Assembly (NCBI GenBank): GCA_017406925.1
Contig: JAFQXO010000012.1
Coordinates: 1 to 64,000 of the forward strand
Reading direction: 5' to 3'
Source of the DNA: Eubacterium sp.
GTDB lineage: Bacteria > Bacillota > Clostridia > Lachnospirales > Lachnospiraceae
DNA: 64,000 nucleotides
Part shown: piece after piece, positions 8,138 through 19,815 of the stretch
Position numbering within the stretch: position 1 is the stretch's first letter
Layout of the letters: each line of letters opens with the position of its first letter
Translations under genes and position numbers: made by a program
The notes under the pieces: generated by a model
Seen by the model: the letters and a program-made list of their open reading frames with translations, nothing else
Told to the model about the DNA's origin: nothing
Database searches by the model: none

Positions 8138-10108
8138 TTATTTCTGCTTTTCTTCCTGTGGCAACTCTTCTCTAATCTCCTGAGTCTCGATTTCTTTCAC
8201 GATCTGCTCGATGAAATCACCAAGTGGTTTAACGCCCTCATCACCTGCAAATCTAGAACGAACTGACACTGTACCGTCAGCCTCTTCCTTCTCGCCTACA
8301 ACGAGCATATAAGGAAGTTTGTCGAGTCTGGCTTCTCTAATCTTATATCCAATCTTCTCAGAACGATTATCAACTGTCACATCAACTTTATGTGCTTTAA
8401 GTTCATCTGCCACCTTCTCTGCATAGTCAGCATACTTCTCTGAAATAGGAAGAACTCTTACTTGCTCTGCACACATCCATGTCGGGAACTTTCCTGCATA
8501 GAACTCAATGAGCCAAGCAAGTGTACGCTCATAACATCCCATAGATGTTCTGTGAATGATGTATGGGCGAATCTTATCGCCGTTCTCATCGATATAGTAC
8601 ATATCAAACTGTTCAGACTGAAGTGTATCCCACTGGATAGTAATCATTGTGTCTTCCTTGCCGTAAACATTCTTCGCGTTGATATCTACCTTTGGTCCAT
8701 AAAATGCAGCTTCACCTACATCCTCTACAAACTCAATATCTAAATCCGAAAGCACCTTTCTGATACTTCCTTCTGAGGCATCCCAATCCTTGGCTTCGCC
8801 AATGTAATTATCAGCCTTCTCAGGATCCCACTTAGATAGATGATATGAAACCTCGCCTTCTACGCCTAATGTCTCAAGACAATACTTGGCGAGAGCCATA
8901 CATCTCTTAAACTCTTCTTCCATCTGATCTGGACGAACTACCAAGTGTGCCTCTGTGATAGTAAACTGGCGCACGCGAGTAAGCCCGTGCATCTCACCTG
9001 AGTCCTCATTTCTAAAAAGAGTTGAAGTCTCAGAATATCTACAAGGCATATCTCTGTAACTCTTCTGTGAGTTTTTAAATATATAATACTGGAATGGACA
9101 TGTCATTGGACGAAGTGCCAAAACTTCTTTATCCTCTTCTTCGTCTCCCAAAACAAACATTCCTTCTTTATAATGGTCCCAATGTCCTGAAATCTTGTAG
9201 AGATCTGACTTAGCCATAAGTGGTGTTCTTGTGCGAGTGTATCCCCACTCATTATCCTCTAAGTCCTCAATCCATCTCTGCAACTTCATGAGCATCTTTG
9301 TTCCCTTTGGTGTGAACAATGGAAGTCCTTGTCCTATCACATCTACTGTAGTGAATAGTCCCATCTCGCGACCAAGTCTATTGTGGTCACGCTTTCTAGC
9401 CTCTTCCATCTTTTCAAGATACTCTGCTAGGTCAGATTTGTTGTCGAATGCTGTCCCGTAGATTCTCTGCATTCTGGCATTGTTCTCATCACCTTTCCAA
9501 TAAGCCATTGATGAAGATGTAAGTTTAAATGCCTTAATGCCCTTTGTGCTCATCAAATGTGGTCCAGCACAGAGATCAACGAACTCACCCTGACTGTAGA
9601 ATGAAATAGCCTCACCCTCAGGCAAGTCCTTAATGAGTTCAACCTTAAAAGGTTCATCTCTGTCTTCCATATATTTGATAGCATCTTCTCTAGGGAGCGT
9701 GAATCTCTCTAGCTTAGCGCCATTCTTTATAATCTTTTTCATTTCTGCTTCGATGGCATCCAAGTCTTCTCTTGAGAATGGTTCATCCACTTCAAAATCA
9801 TAGTAGAAACCATCATCCACTTTAGGGCCAATGCCAAGTTTAGCATTTGGGAATAATTTCTTTACAGCCTCAGCCATTACATGTGAACATGTATGTCTGT
9901 ATGCACCTTTTCCGAGTTCATCTTTAAATGTGAGAATGTTCAATGAACAATCTTTGTCTACTATTGTTCTCAAATCAACATACTCACCGTCGATTTCTCC
10001 AGCACAAGCTGCTCTGCCGAGTCCCCCGGCAATTTCAAATGCTATGTCATTAACTGACATTGGCTCCGATAATTCCATTATCGAGCCATCTTTTAATGTT
10101 ATTTTCAT
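8138..10108 (-). CDS. thrS: Threonyl-tRNA synthetase
   Basis: Charges tRNA-Thr with threonine. The 656 residues follow the usual plan: TGS domain (about 1-60), editing domain with HTCSHVMAEA near 73, class II catalytic core with the RPMTCPFQY motif containing the zinc cysteine, and C-terminal anticodon-binding domain (about 545-640). The start has GAGGGAGAAG upstream. It follows the CAP-domain gene by 15 bases, so there is no room for the T-box leader common for thrS in Firmicutes. Confidence 0.98.
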   Translation of the reverse strand: MKITLKDGSIMELSEPMSVNDIAFEIAGGLGRAACAGEIDGEYVDLRTIVDKDCSLNILTFKDELGKGAYRHTCSHVMAEAVKKLFPNAKLGIGPKVDDGFYYDFEVDEPFSREDLDAIEAEMKKIIKNGAKLERFTLPREDAIKYMEDRDEPFKVELIKDLPEGEAISFYSQGEFVDLCAGPHLMSTKGIKAFKLTSSSMAYWKGDENNARMQRIYGTAFDNKSDLAEYLEKMEEARKRDHNRLGREMGLFTTVDVIGQGLPLFTPKGTKMLMKLQRWIEDLEDNEWGYTRTRTPLMAKSDLYKISGHWDHYKEGMFVLGDEEEDKEVLALRPMTCPFQYYIFKNSQKSYRDMPCRYSETSTLFRNEDSGEMHGLTRVRQFTITEAHLVVRPDQMEEEFKRCMALAKYCLETLGVEGEVSYHLSKWDPEKADNYIGEAKDWDASEGSIRKVLSDLDIEFVEDVGEAAFYGPKVDINAKNVYGKEDTMITIQWDTLQSEQFDMYYIDENGDKIRPYIIHRTSMGCYERTLAWLIEFYAGKFPTWMCAEQVRVLPISEKYADYAEKVADELKAHKVDVTVDNRSEKIGYKIREARLDKLPYMLVVGEKEEADGTVSVRSRFAGDEGVKPLGDFIEQIVKEIETQEIREELPQEEKQK

Positions 10109-10123
10109 GTCCTTCTTCTCCCT

Positions 10124-11254
10124 CTATGGTCTAGCACTAAATTCCTGTGAACAGAATGCGGCCATTCTCCAAATATTATAATCATCCTTCCATACTAATC
10201 CTGAATTGAACCCTATACCAATGTCGTCATACGCAGGGCTTAGCATGTTGTTATTATGAAGAGATGATTTCTCAAGTTCAGTGAATATATCACCAGGGAA
10301 CAGATACATTTCTCTAACATCCCTGATAGCGAATGCACAGTTTTCGCCAACTGACTGTCCCTTCTTCACATGATACTCGTCATAAACACTCGCAAATGAT
10401 AATCCATTTGGTCTCTGATGTGAGAAGCATTTATCATCCGAATATGCATATTTGCGGCCTTCACTAAACTTCCAATTTTTACAAGTAATTTCCCCTACTC
10501 GAACATTCGCTAGCATTACTAAATCGTCCCTAAGAGATAGAGGTTTAATGTTTCTCTTTGCTCTCGATCTGTTCACGGCATTAAGCATCTTGTAAACACT
10601 CTCCTGCTCGAACACATCGATAGGCTGTTTCAGATTATTAACAGCGACTGAACATACGATAGATTTTTTATCCACCTTTGCGACTATCTTGGCGGAGCCA
10701 ATGTGTCGTGCAGTCACAACGCCGCTTTTGTTAACCGAAACAATATTTTTATTGGTACTGTACCACGTAACTTTTTTCTTATTGTTTAATACATGTAAAG
10801 CAAAAGTACTGTTTTTAGCAGTATCGATGATAGGCACACTGTTTTGACGCTTTATTGGATGTAAATTTATTCTAAGGAAATTCACATTCATAAGCTTCTT
10901 CTTGTAATTCAATCTAGTCAGATACGAATCACCAAGAACAGTTATCTTGCACTTATACTTTTTCCTTCCAACCTTACCTGTTATGGTACATTTTCCTTTA
11001 CGAATTCCCTTTACTACTCCAGACTTAGAAACGCGCGCAATGGACTTCTTGGATGAACTCCATTTCACCCTTCTGTTCTTACTCTTGTGCATGATTTTGA
11101 GTTTGACAGTAGCATCACCTGGTAGTCGATAGTTAATGTAATTAAGATGCATAAACTTCTTAGCCTGGGTTGTCGTTGATACGAAAGAAGGTAATACTAA
11201 TGTCACACATGTCAAAACCATAGCGATTAAAATTAATCTCTTTAGTCTTAACAT
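10124..11254 (-). CDS. Secreted Ig-like (BIG2) and CAP-domain protein
   Basis: The 376-residue product has a signal peptide (about 1-31), two bacterial Ig-like group 2 repeats (about 35-110 and 130-205, each with the V-W-S-x3-I-x-V-S-x-S-G-V-V pattern) and a C-terminal CAP/SCP domain (about 222-370). The last carries FSHQRPNG, GENCAF and DDIGIGF, matching the family's signature residues. CAP domains occur in many secreted bacterial proteins, generally of unknown activity; BIG2 repeats are often used for surface display. Start follows AAAGGAG. It is closely linked to thrS, probably by cotranscription alone. Confidence 0.85.
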   Translation of the reverse strand: MLRLKRLILIAMVLTCVTLVLPSFVSTTTQAKKFMHLNYINYRLPGDATVKLKIMHKSKNRRVKWSSSKKSIARVSKSGVVKGIRKGKCTITGKVGRKKYKCKITVLGDSYLTRLNYKKKLMNVNFLRINLHPIKRQNSVPIIDTAKNSTFALHVLNNKKKVTWYSTNKNIVSVNKSGVVTARHIGSAKIVAKVDKKSIVCSVAVNNLKQPIDVFEQESVYKMLNAVNRSRAKRNIKPLSLRDDLVMLANVRVGEITCKNWKFSEGRKYAYSDDKCFSHQRPNGLSFASVYDEYHVKKGQSVGENCAFAIRDVREMYLFPGDIFTELEKSSLHNNNMLSPAYDDIGIGFNSGLVWKDDYNIWRMAAFCSQEFSARP

Positions 11255-11290
11255 AATACGCTCCTTTCAATAAGGGGGATTCAACCACGA

Positions 11291-12385
11291 TTACTTTGTA
11301 GGAATCTTATAAGCTTTCGTTACTGTTGAATTATCGTATACATAGTCCTCAGCTTTGTCAGCGTAGATAGCTTCACGGATTTCACTTACCTTATAATCCT
11401 TTTTCATAGCTTCTACTGAGTCATACCCACACTCTTCGTAAAGTTCTTCGTACTTGTCTTCTATTTCTTTATTTGTGATTGTAAATAACTGATCCTCTGC
11501 GATAGCCCACATTACAAGTTCAGATTTCGTCTCTTGAATGTAAGCCTCCTCCAATGTCTTCTTGGTGTAACCACTAAAGTCATAGAGATATTCTTCTAAT
11601 GAATATCCGTAGTAGTCAGCATTATAACTTGCATCGTTATTAAACTCTTCTACTACGTCGTCATACATCTTCTGAGGATAACTGGACATCTTGGCATCTT
11701 TTACGCACATTGTCCATATTTCAGTTTTCGCATCATCCTCTAAAGTATGTTCAATCCAACCATAGAAATCTTTAGTAGTTTTAAGACCTTCTTCGCCGTA
11801 GGTTTCTTTAACCCACTTATCAGTTACTTTCTCTCTCTTAAGTTCACCAACTGAAACTACTTTACCTTTCAGTTCAGAACCTTTTTTGTAAACTTTTTTG
11901 CTCGTTGAGATTTCTGTAGTTTCCTTTGCTGATAATTTGACTGTAAACTTATCCCCCGTCTTCTTATCTAATACAGCATCAGAAATTTTCTTATACGCAC
12001 CAGATTTGTCCTTGCCAAGTGTGAAAGAAACACCCTCTGCAGAAATGTCCTTCTCTTTCTTGCCATCAAGATATCCGGTGTACTTAACCTCAACGATATC
12101 GCCATCCTGTGCTGGACGATCTACATCTTCAGTAGTATCAGTTTCCTCGCGAACGGATTCGTCAAACTGCTTCTGTGTAATAGTGTATTTGAATCCTGAA
12201 GTCTTGCCCAACGTTATATAGTCTGTCGCAGTCTTTCCGTCTTCAAATCCTGCTTCCTTATCGATAGCTGCTTTTTCACTATTCTTAATCAATACATTCC
12301 TGCCTACAAGAATACCAACGACAAGCGCGATAATCGCCAAAATAGCAACTATAGGAATTACAATTTTCAATTTGTTATTTTTCAT
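11291..12385 (-). CDS. Membrane-anchored trigger-factor-like peptidyl-prolyl isomerase
   Basis: The 364-residue product has an N-terminal transmembrane anchor (about 6-29), an FKBP-like domain with DGDIVEVKYTGYLDGK (about 93-190) and a helical C-terminal part resembling the trigger-factor chaperone arms. It lacks the ribosome-binding N-terminal domain of true trigger factor. I infer an extracytoplasmic foldase for secreted proteins, comparable in role to PrsA. Start follows AAGGAGA, which overlaps the end of guaB. Confidence 0.75.
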   Translation of the reverse strand: MKNNKLKIVIPIVAILAIIALVVGILVGRNVLIKNSEKAAIDKEAGFEDGKTATDYITLGKTSGFKYTITQKQFDESVREETDTTEDVDRPAQDGDIVEVKYTGYLDGKKEKDISAEGVSFTLGKDKSGAYKKISDAVLDKKTGDKFTVKLSAKETTEISTSKKVYKKGSELKGKVVSVGELKREKVTDKWVKETYGEEGLKTTKDFYGWIEHTLEDDAKTEIWTMCVKDAKMSSYPQKMYDDVVEEFNNDASYNADYYGYSLEEYLYDFSGYTKKTLEEAYIQETKSELVMWAIAEDQLFTITNKEIEDKYEELYEECGYDSVEAMKKDYKVSEIREAIYADKAEDYVYDNSTVTKAYKIPTK

Positions 12386-12394
12386 ATCTTCTCC

Positions 12395-14372
<1,978 letters not shown>

Positions 14373-14379
14373 ATCTCAC

Positions 14380-16059
14380 CTACTCGACAGAAATGATATA
14401 GTAGTAAACTGGCTGTCCGCCAGGATATACCTCTACCTCCACCTCTGGAAGTGCTTCCTCTATCTTCGCAGCTAGAGCGTTCGCATCTTCCTCTGTCGTA
14501 TCTTCGCCATAGTAGACACTTACCATCTCAGAATTTTCATCTGCCATAGCAACAACTGTATCTACTGTAGTGGCTTCTATTTCTGTGCCTACGGCAAGGA
14601 TTCCATCATCGCCAAGGCCCATAATATTTCCTTCTTTTATTTCTTTGCCATCGATTTCTGTATCTCTCACTGCGTATGTAGTCTGACCTGACTTAACATA
14701 TGCGAAAGCTTCAACCATTGATTTCTCATTGTCCTCTGGAGACTGATCTGGCATAAAGCTAATCATTGCCGCAATACCCTGTGGGATAGTCTTCGTAGGG
14801 ATAACAATAATATTCTTATCCTTCACAAGACTCTGCGCCTGCTGAGCTGCCATAATAATATTTGAGTTATTAGGCAAAATGAAAATGTTATCAGCATTGA
14901 CTTCGTCAATGGCACTCATAATATCGTCTGTACTAGGGTTCATAGTCTGTCCACCAGAAACGACATAGTCTACTCCAACGCTCTTAAAGATCTCCGTAAG
15001 ACCGTCGCCGACTGAAACAGAAATAAATCCGTAATCTTTTCTAGGCTCCTCGACTTTCTCAGATGCCTCTTTCAACTTTTCCTGTGCTGCCTTCTTAGAA
15101 GCATTCTCAATAAGTCTCTCGTGATGCTCCTCACGCATATTATCAACCTTCATGCGCGATAGAGAACCAAATGTAAGAGCCTTAGTAAATGCCTCACCTG
15201 GCTGGTTAGTGTGAACGTGAACCTTAACGATTTCATCATCTGCTACCAATACGATAGAGTCACCGATAGATTCAAGGAACTCCTTGAAACCTCTCTCAGT
15301 GTCATCTGACATTGGGTTATCCAAATTGATGATGAACTCTGTACAGTAACCAAACTTGATGTCTGCTTCTTCCATTGGAAGGTCATCAGTATTGATGGTT
15401 ACTTCAGGTGCCGCTGCACCTTCAACTGTGTAATCTATCTCTTTGCCGAGCAATGCATCGTAGCATCCCTCAAGCACTACCATCAAGCCCTGTCCGCCTG
15501 AATCAACTACTCCCGCCTGCTTGAGGACTGGAAGCAGCTCAGGTGTCTGCGACAATACATACTCGCCGTGCTTGATAGTCTCGCTAACTAATTTGATAAT
15601 ATCATCCTCATCGTCTGCAAGTTCGTTAATCTTCTCAGAGATTCCCTTTGCAACTGTAAGAATCGTACCTTCTTTAGGCTTCATAACAGCCTTGTAAGCC
15701 TGCTCAACAGCCTTAGTAGATGCCTTTGCCAACACTTCAGTAGTTATCTCGTCTTCCTTCTTAATTACACGTGTAAAACCACGGAAAAGCTGTGACAAAA
15801 TAACACCAGAGTTACCTCTGGCACCTCTGAGTGACCCACGGGAAATGGCTGTGGCCACATTATCCAAATTAGGATCTGTGATACCGCCAACTTCCTTGGC
15901 TGCTGACATAATAGTCATCGTCATATTAGTTCCAGTATCTCCGTCTGGGACAGGAAATACATTCAATTCATTAATCCATTCTTTTTTAGAATCCAAGTTC
16001 TTTGCACCAGCAATAAAGCACTTCTGCAACAACTTGGCATCCATACTCTTAAGTTCCAA
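14380..16059 (-). CDS. fakA: DAK2-domain fatty acid kinase, FakA/YloV type
   Basis: Predicted ATP-dependent kinase that phosphorylates fatty acids presented by FakB/DegV-family binding proteins. The 559-residue product has an N-terminal DAK2 nucleotide-binding domain (about 1-200) with NVFPVPDGDTGTNM and GARGNSGVILSQL, a middle domain, and a C-terminal DegV-like domain. Pairing with an Asp23-type gene immediately upstream is the widespread yloU-yloV arrangement. No fakB is in the window. Confidence 0.88.
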   Translation of the reverse strand: MELKSMDAKLLQKCFIAGAKNLDSKKEWINELNVFPVPDGDTGTNMTMTIMSAAKEVGGITDPNLDNVATAISRGSLRGARGNSGVILSQLFRGFTRVIKKEDEITTEVLAKASTKAVEQAYKAVMKPKEGTILTVAKGISEKINELADDEDDIIKLVSETIKHGEYVLSQTPELLPVLKQAGVVDSGGQGLMVVLEGCYDALLGKEIDYTVEGAAAPEVTINTDDLPMEEADIKFGYCTEFIINLDNPMSDDTERGFKEFLESIGDSIVLVADDEIVKVHVHTNQPGEAFTKALTFGSLSRMKVDNMREEHHERLIENASKKAAQEKLKEASEKVEEPRKDYGFISVSVGDGLTEIFKSVGVDYVVSGGQTMNPSTDDIMSAIDEVNADNIFILPNNSNIIMAAQQAQSLVKDKNIIVIPTKTIPQGIAAMISFMPDQSPEDNEKSMVEAFAYVKSGQTTYAVRDTEIDGKEIKEGNIMGLGDDGILAVGTEIEATTVDTVVAMADENSEMVSVYYGEDTTEEDANALAAKIEEALPEVEVEVYPGGQPVYYYIISVE

Positions 16060-16080
16060 AACAATTCCTCCTCAGATTAA

Positions 16081-16440
16081 CTAGTCAATGACTCTTACGC
16101 CTTCAACTATCACATTAACCTTTGCTACAGTCATACCAGTAAACTCTTCCACTTTATACTTCACACTCTCAATGATATTCTCAGCGATGGTGATAATATT
16201 ATTGCCGTAGGCAACAATGATGTGGAAATCTATAGTGATTTCGTTATTTTCGTTGATCTCTACCTCAATGCCCTTTGCTAAGCTGTCACGCTTCAAGAGT
16301 CTAGCAATGCCATCGCGCATGCTAACCATAGACATACCAACGATGCCGAAGCACTCGTAAGCAGTCTCACCAGCGTACTGAGCAATAACGTCAGGGTCTA
16401 TGAGAATCTGGCCCATCTCTGTATTCATCTTACCTTTCAT
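16081..16440 (-). CDS. Asp23/Gls24 family envelope-stress protein
   Basis: 119 residues matching the Asp23/Gls24 (YloU) family: conserved start MGQILIDPDVIAQYAGETAYE followed by alternating beta strands ending in VNVIVEGVRVID. Members associate with the membrane and are linked to envelope homeostasis in Firmicutes. First gene of the unit reading into fakA, with its own promoter; AGGAGGG precedes the start region. An internal ATG five codons later is possible but less conserved. Confidence 0.88.
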   Translation of the reverse strand: MKGKMNTEMGQILIDPDVIAQYAGETAYECFGIVGMSMVSMRDGIARLLKRDSLAKGIEVEINENNEITIDFHIIVAYGNNIITIAENIIESVKYKVEEFTGMTVAKVNVIVEGVRVID

Positions 16441-16472
16441 AATGAGTCCCTCCTAGATTTTGACTAACTTTC

Positions 16473-16501
16473 ATTATACTAAAAAGTTACTGTATTTTAA
16501 A
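16473..16501 (-). promoter_or_regulatory. Promoter of the asp23-fakA unit
   Basis: Minus-strand TTTAAA (16496-16501) and TATAAT (16473-16478) with a 17-bp spacer, about 30 bases before the Asp23-type start codon. Confidence 0.65.
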
Positions 16502-16534
16502 GGTTTTTAGGGGTCAAAAAAGCCTTATTATAAC

Positions 16535-16567
16535 AAAAAGACCGTCCCTAAAGAACAGTCTTTTTTA
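16535..16567 (-). terminator. Terminator after rpmB
   Basis: AAAAGAC...GTCTTTT stem with an AC/GT extension and a CCCTAAAGA-type loop, with T-runs on both strands, just past the rpmB stop codon. It separates rpmB from the asp23 promoter. Confidence 0.8.
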
Positions 16568-16582
16568 ATATGCATAAGTTGA

Positions 16583-16771
16583 TTATGCTCGCTCTACTTT
16601 TCCTGATTTTAAACAAGAAGTGCAAACGTACATTCTTTTAGCAGCGCCAGTTTCTGTCTTAACCTTTACGCGCTTGATGTTTGATTTCCACATTTTGCTG
16701 GAACGTCTATGTGAGTGACTCACTGCGTTTCCAAAGTGAGCGCCCTTACCGCAAATTGCACATTTAGCCAT
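16583..16771 (-). CDS. rpmB: 50S ribosomal protein L28
   Basis: 62 residues with the L28 signature MAKCAICGKG and two CxxC pairs (C4/C7 and C50/C53), so this is the zinc-binding form. Normal length. AAGGAGG is well placed before ATG. It is oriented toward the asp23-fakA unit but separated from it by a terminator, a gene order seen in many Firmicutes. Confidence 0.97.
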   Translation of the reverse strand: MAKCAICGKGAHFGNAVSHSHRRSSKMWKSNIKRVKVKTETGAAKRMYVCTSCLKSGKVERA

Positions 16772-16868
16772 AATTGCACCTCCTTCAATAATAGATTAAG
16801 TCAAACTACTTCTTTGACTTGACACGCGTGTTATTCTATCAAAAGCATACATAAAATGCAAGCATTTT

Positions 16869-19220
16869 TTAGCCGAGTACTTTTTTGCAAATATCAGCAC
16901 TCATTTTGGCATCTTTTGCGTAAAAATCGGCGTTTATCTTCATTGCATAGTCCTCTGTAAGCACCGCTCCACCGACGAATGTCTTACAATCTAGCCCCGA
17001 CTCTTTGAGAAGCCTAATAGTCTCTTCCATCGCTCCCAAAGTCGTAGTCATAAGCGCTGACAATCCTACGAGTTTGACATCGTTCTCGCGGGCTGAATCT
17101 ACTATCGTCTGTGGATCCACATCTCGCCCGAGGTCAATAATGTCATATCCGTAGTTTTCCAGTATAACTTTTACGATATTCTTGCCAATATCGTGTATAT
17201 CGCCTTTAACCGTGGCCAAAATAACCTTTCCCTTGCTCTCTGCCTTCTCATTGGCGTTAGCCATACGTGTCTTTATGGTATCGAAGCACTCTTTGGCCAC
17301 TTCAGCTGCCGTGATAAGCTGAGGAAGGAATATCGTACCTTTCTCGAACTTATCGCCGACCACATCCAAAGCTGGGATGAGAGTTTCGTTAATAATCGTA
17401 AGTTCACTCTCAGTCTCAAGCATTTTTTCTGTCAGTTGCTTACCCTCTGCCTTTAAGCCCTTCTCCATAGCATAGAGAATCGTGATATCTTCCTTAGATT
17501 CAGGCTCTGGAGTCTCTTCACCCACCTTACTCTGCTCACGTTTTATATATTCCTCTGCGTTTTTGTCTTCATTGCGCAAGACTCTCGCAGCCATTTCGTC
17601 ATATTCTAATTTTGGAGCATTAGGATTTACAATCGCAAGATCCAACCCCTTCTCTATAGCCATCTGCTTAAATGTCTCGTTAATAAGTGGTCTATTCGGA
17701 AGACCAAATGATACATTAGAGACACCAAGCGCTGTTTTAACGCCTAAAGCCTTAACTTTTTCTAACGCAGCAAGAGTTATATTTGCGGCCTCCTGCTCAG
17801 CAGAAACAGTCATTGTGAGTGTATCAATTATAATCTTATTTCTCGCGATGCCGTATTCCTCGGCCTTCTTGATAATCTTCTCAGCAATCTTTACTCTGGC
17901 TTCTGCGCTATCTGGAATTCCATCCTTATCAAGCGTAAGTCCGATAACCATAGCGCCATACTTTGCGACAATCGGAAGAATTGCTTCCATCACTTCATCT
18001 TCACCGTTTACTGAGTTTACGATAGGAACTCCGTTGTAAACTCGCAGCGCAGCTTCGATTACCTCTGGCTTAGTCGAATCTATCTGAAGTGGAACATCAA
18101 CCACCGCTTGAAGCGCTTTCACAGTATCGACCATCATCGCTTTCTCGTCGATATCAGGTACGCCAACATTCACATCGAGTATGTCTGCGCCTGCATCCAC
18201 CTGCGCTATGGCTGTCGCCAATATATAATCCATATCATGCTCTCGCAAAGCCTGCTGGAATCTCTTCTTTCCAGTTGGATTGAGTCTCTCGCCAATAACC
18301 TCGAAATCATCTACAGTCACACCTTTAAATTGCGAGCATACTGTAGGCTCTTTGTTTGGCTCAACGCCTTTTTCCACCTCTGTTGCAAGCATCTTTTGTA
18401 TTTCTTCTATGTATGTTGGGTTAGTTCCACAGCATCCACCGAACACTGTGACACCCATATCAATCATCTTCTGATAGTGCTTCGCAAACTCATCTGGCCC
18501 CACACTGTACTCTCCAGTCACAGGGTCTGGAAGTCCTGCATTCGCCTTTACAATAATAGGCGTATGGTCAGAGTATTTGCAGAGTTCCTCTGCAATAGGT
18601 ATTAAATCTTCAGGACCTAACGAACAGTTTACGCCTAAGGCATCCACGCCCATACCTTCAAGCGTAGTTACCATTGCCTCCACAGATGTTCCCGTAAAAG
18701 TTCTCTTATTCTCCTCAAAAGTCATAGTTGCAATCACTGGCTTATCACTGTTTTCTTTCGCAGCCAAAACCGCAGCTTTCATCTCAAGAAGATCTGTCAT
18801 CGTCTCTATAGCTATAATGTCAGCATGCTCTGCACACTCAACCTGCTCTTTGAAGATGTCATAAGCCTCTTCAAATGAAAGATTTCCTGTAGGCACTAGT
18901 AGTTGACCGATAGGACCGATATCCAAAGCCACCAGTGTCTCTGTTCCATCTGCAGCTGCTCTTGCATTGGCGATAGCCAATGGAATAACATCCGAGACAA
19001 AAAGTCCTGTTCCATCTAACTTATATCTGTTCGCTCCAAATGTGTTTGTATATATTATCTGTGCGCCAGCATCTATATAGGACTCGTGCACACTTGTTAT
19101 CCATTCTGGTTTTTCTATATTAAGTTTTTCTGGCATCTTGCCGGCAGGCATACCCATCTTTTGAAGTGACGTTCCCATCGCTCCATCTAGAATTGTAAAA
19201 TCTTTAAATAATTTACTCAT
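16869..19220 (-). CDS. metH: Cobalamin-dependent methionine synthase lacking the reactivation domain
   Basis: Transfers a methyl group from methyl-tetrahydrofolate to homocysteine via cobalamin. The 783 residues contain the homocysteine barrel (about 1-290, zinc cysteines in GVNCSLGP and GGCCGTN), the pterin-binding barrel (about 305-570), the helical cap and the B12 Rossmann domain with D674-x-H676-x2-G679. Full-length MetH is about 1200 residues; the missing C-terminal activation domain is supplied by the overlapping upstream gene. A weak hairpin follows the stop codon. Confidence 0.95.
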   Translation of the reverse strand: MSKLFKDFTILDGAMGTSLQKMGMPAGKMPEKLNIEKPEWITSVHESYIDAGAQIIYTNTFGANRYKLDGTGLFVSDVIPLAIANARAAADGTETLVALDIGPIGQLLVPTGNLSFEEAYDIFKEQVECAEHADIIAIETMTDLLEMKAAVLAAKENSDKPVIATMTFEENKRTFTGTSVEAMVTTLEGMGVDALGVNCSLGPEDLIPIAEELCKYSDHTPIIVKANAGLPDPVTGEYSVGPDEFAKHYQKMIDMGVTVFGGCCGTNPTYIEEIQKMLATEVEKGVEPNKEPTVCSQFKGVTVDDFEVIGERLNPTGKKRFQQALREHDMDYILATAIAQVDAGADILDVNVGVPDIDEKAMMVDTVKALQAVVDVPLQIDSTKPEVIEAALRVYNGVPIVNSVNGEDEVMEAILPIVAKYGAMVIGLTLDKDGIPDSAEARVKIAEKIIKKAEEYGIARNKIIIDTLTMTVSAEQEAANITLAALEKVKALGVKTALGVSNVSFGLPNRPLINETFKQMAIEKGLDLAIVNPNAPKLEYDEMAARVLRNEDKNAEEYIKREQSKVGEETPEPESKEDITILYAMEKGLKAEGKQLTEKMLETESELTIINETLIPALDVVGDKFEKGTIFLPQLITAAEVAKECFDTIKTRMANANEKAESKGKVILATVKGDIHDIGKNIVKVILENYGYDIIDLGRDVDPQTIVDSARENDVKLVGLSALMTTTLGAMEETIRLLKESGLDCKTFVGGAVLTEDYAMKINADFYAKDAKMSADICKKVLG

Positions 19221-19812
19221 CGGACGCCTCCTTCAAACCTATTACACAAGTTACAGATTTCGTAGGTGTGAGCATATCGCTATCTGTCACGCTAACACCT
19301 ACGCGCTTAAGTGCATCGAGCGTTGCCAAAAACTTCTTCTGCCCTGACAGTGGAAAATCTCCATATCCCAAACCATAACGGTGTGTCTTTTCATATCCTT
19401 CAAACTCTTTCATGATAATATTTTCAGTCTCATCACACGCTTGCTCAACTACGCTGGAAGCTACGCTATCTATAATCACAGCCTCGCTCAATGCTGTGAT
19501 TTGTTTTTTTCTGATCAGTGCATCGACTTCATTACCAAGTGTCACACATAAGAAAATAACCTTTGTGCAACCATCCAAGTGACGCTTAATATCTTCACCT
19601 TCTAGTTCGAAGTCACAACCCACTATATCTACCCCATCAAGGTCAAATACTTTGTACACATAGTTTGCCTTGCATGCATCCAAGAAATCTTTCTCACATA
19701 ACAAAAGAAGCTCACGAGTATGGTCGTCGGGTTCAATATTCTTGTAACCCAAATATCTCAGAGCCTCATCATAATCAATTTTTTCGATTTTGATTTCACT
19801 TTTGTTATCCAT
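19213..19812 (-). CDS. Stand-alone MetH activation-domain protein
   Basis: 199 residues resembling the vitamin-B12-dependent methionine synthase activation domain, which uses AdoMet to repair oxidised cobalamin. Visible hallmarks are the conserved RYGLGYGDFPLS segment (about 146-157) and the C-terminal MLTPTKSVTCVIGL. It overlaps metH by 8 bases and starts 3 bases after metF, so the three are surely co-translated. The separate arrangement is known from other anaerobes such as Thermotoga. Physical association with MetH is inferred. Confidence 0.88.
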   Translation of the reverse strand: MDNKSEIKIEKIDYDEALRYLGYKNIEPDDHTRELLLLCEKDFLDACKANYVYKVFDLDGVDIVGCDFELEGEDIKRHLDGCTKVIFLCVTLGNEVDALIRKKQITALSEAVIIDSVASSVVEQACDETENIIMKEFEGYEKTHRYGLGYGDFPLSGQKKFLATLDALKRVGVSVTDSDMLTPTKSVTCVIGLKEASDE

Positions 19813-19815
19813 AGT

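Noticed and set aside
8462..8743. Plus-strand ORF inside thrS
   Set aside because: Antisense shadow of a well-conserved synthetase; no ribosome site or recognisable product.
16844..16868. Terminator after metH
   Set aside because: AAAATGC/GCATTTT stem has a two-base gap and no proper T-run; too weak to list.
17482..18605. Several long plus-strand ORFs within metH
   Set aside because: Antisense shadows; compositions follow the complementary frame of metH, and no families are matched.
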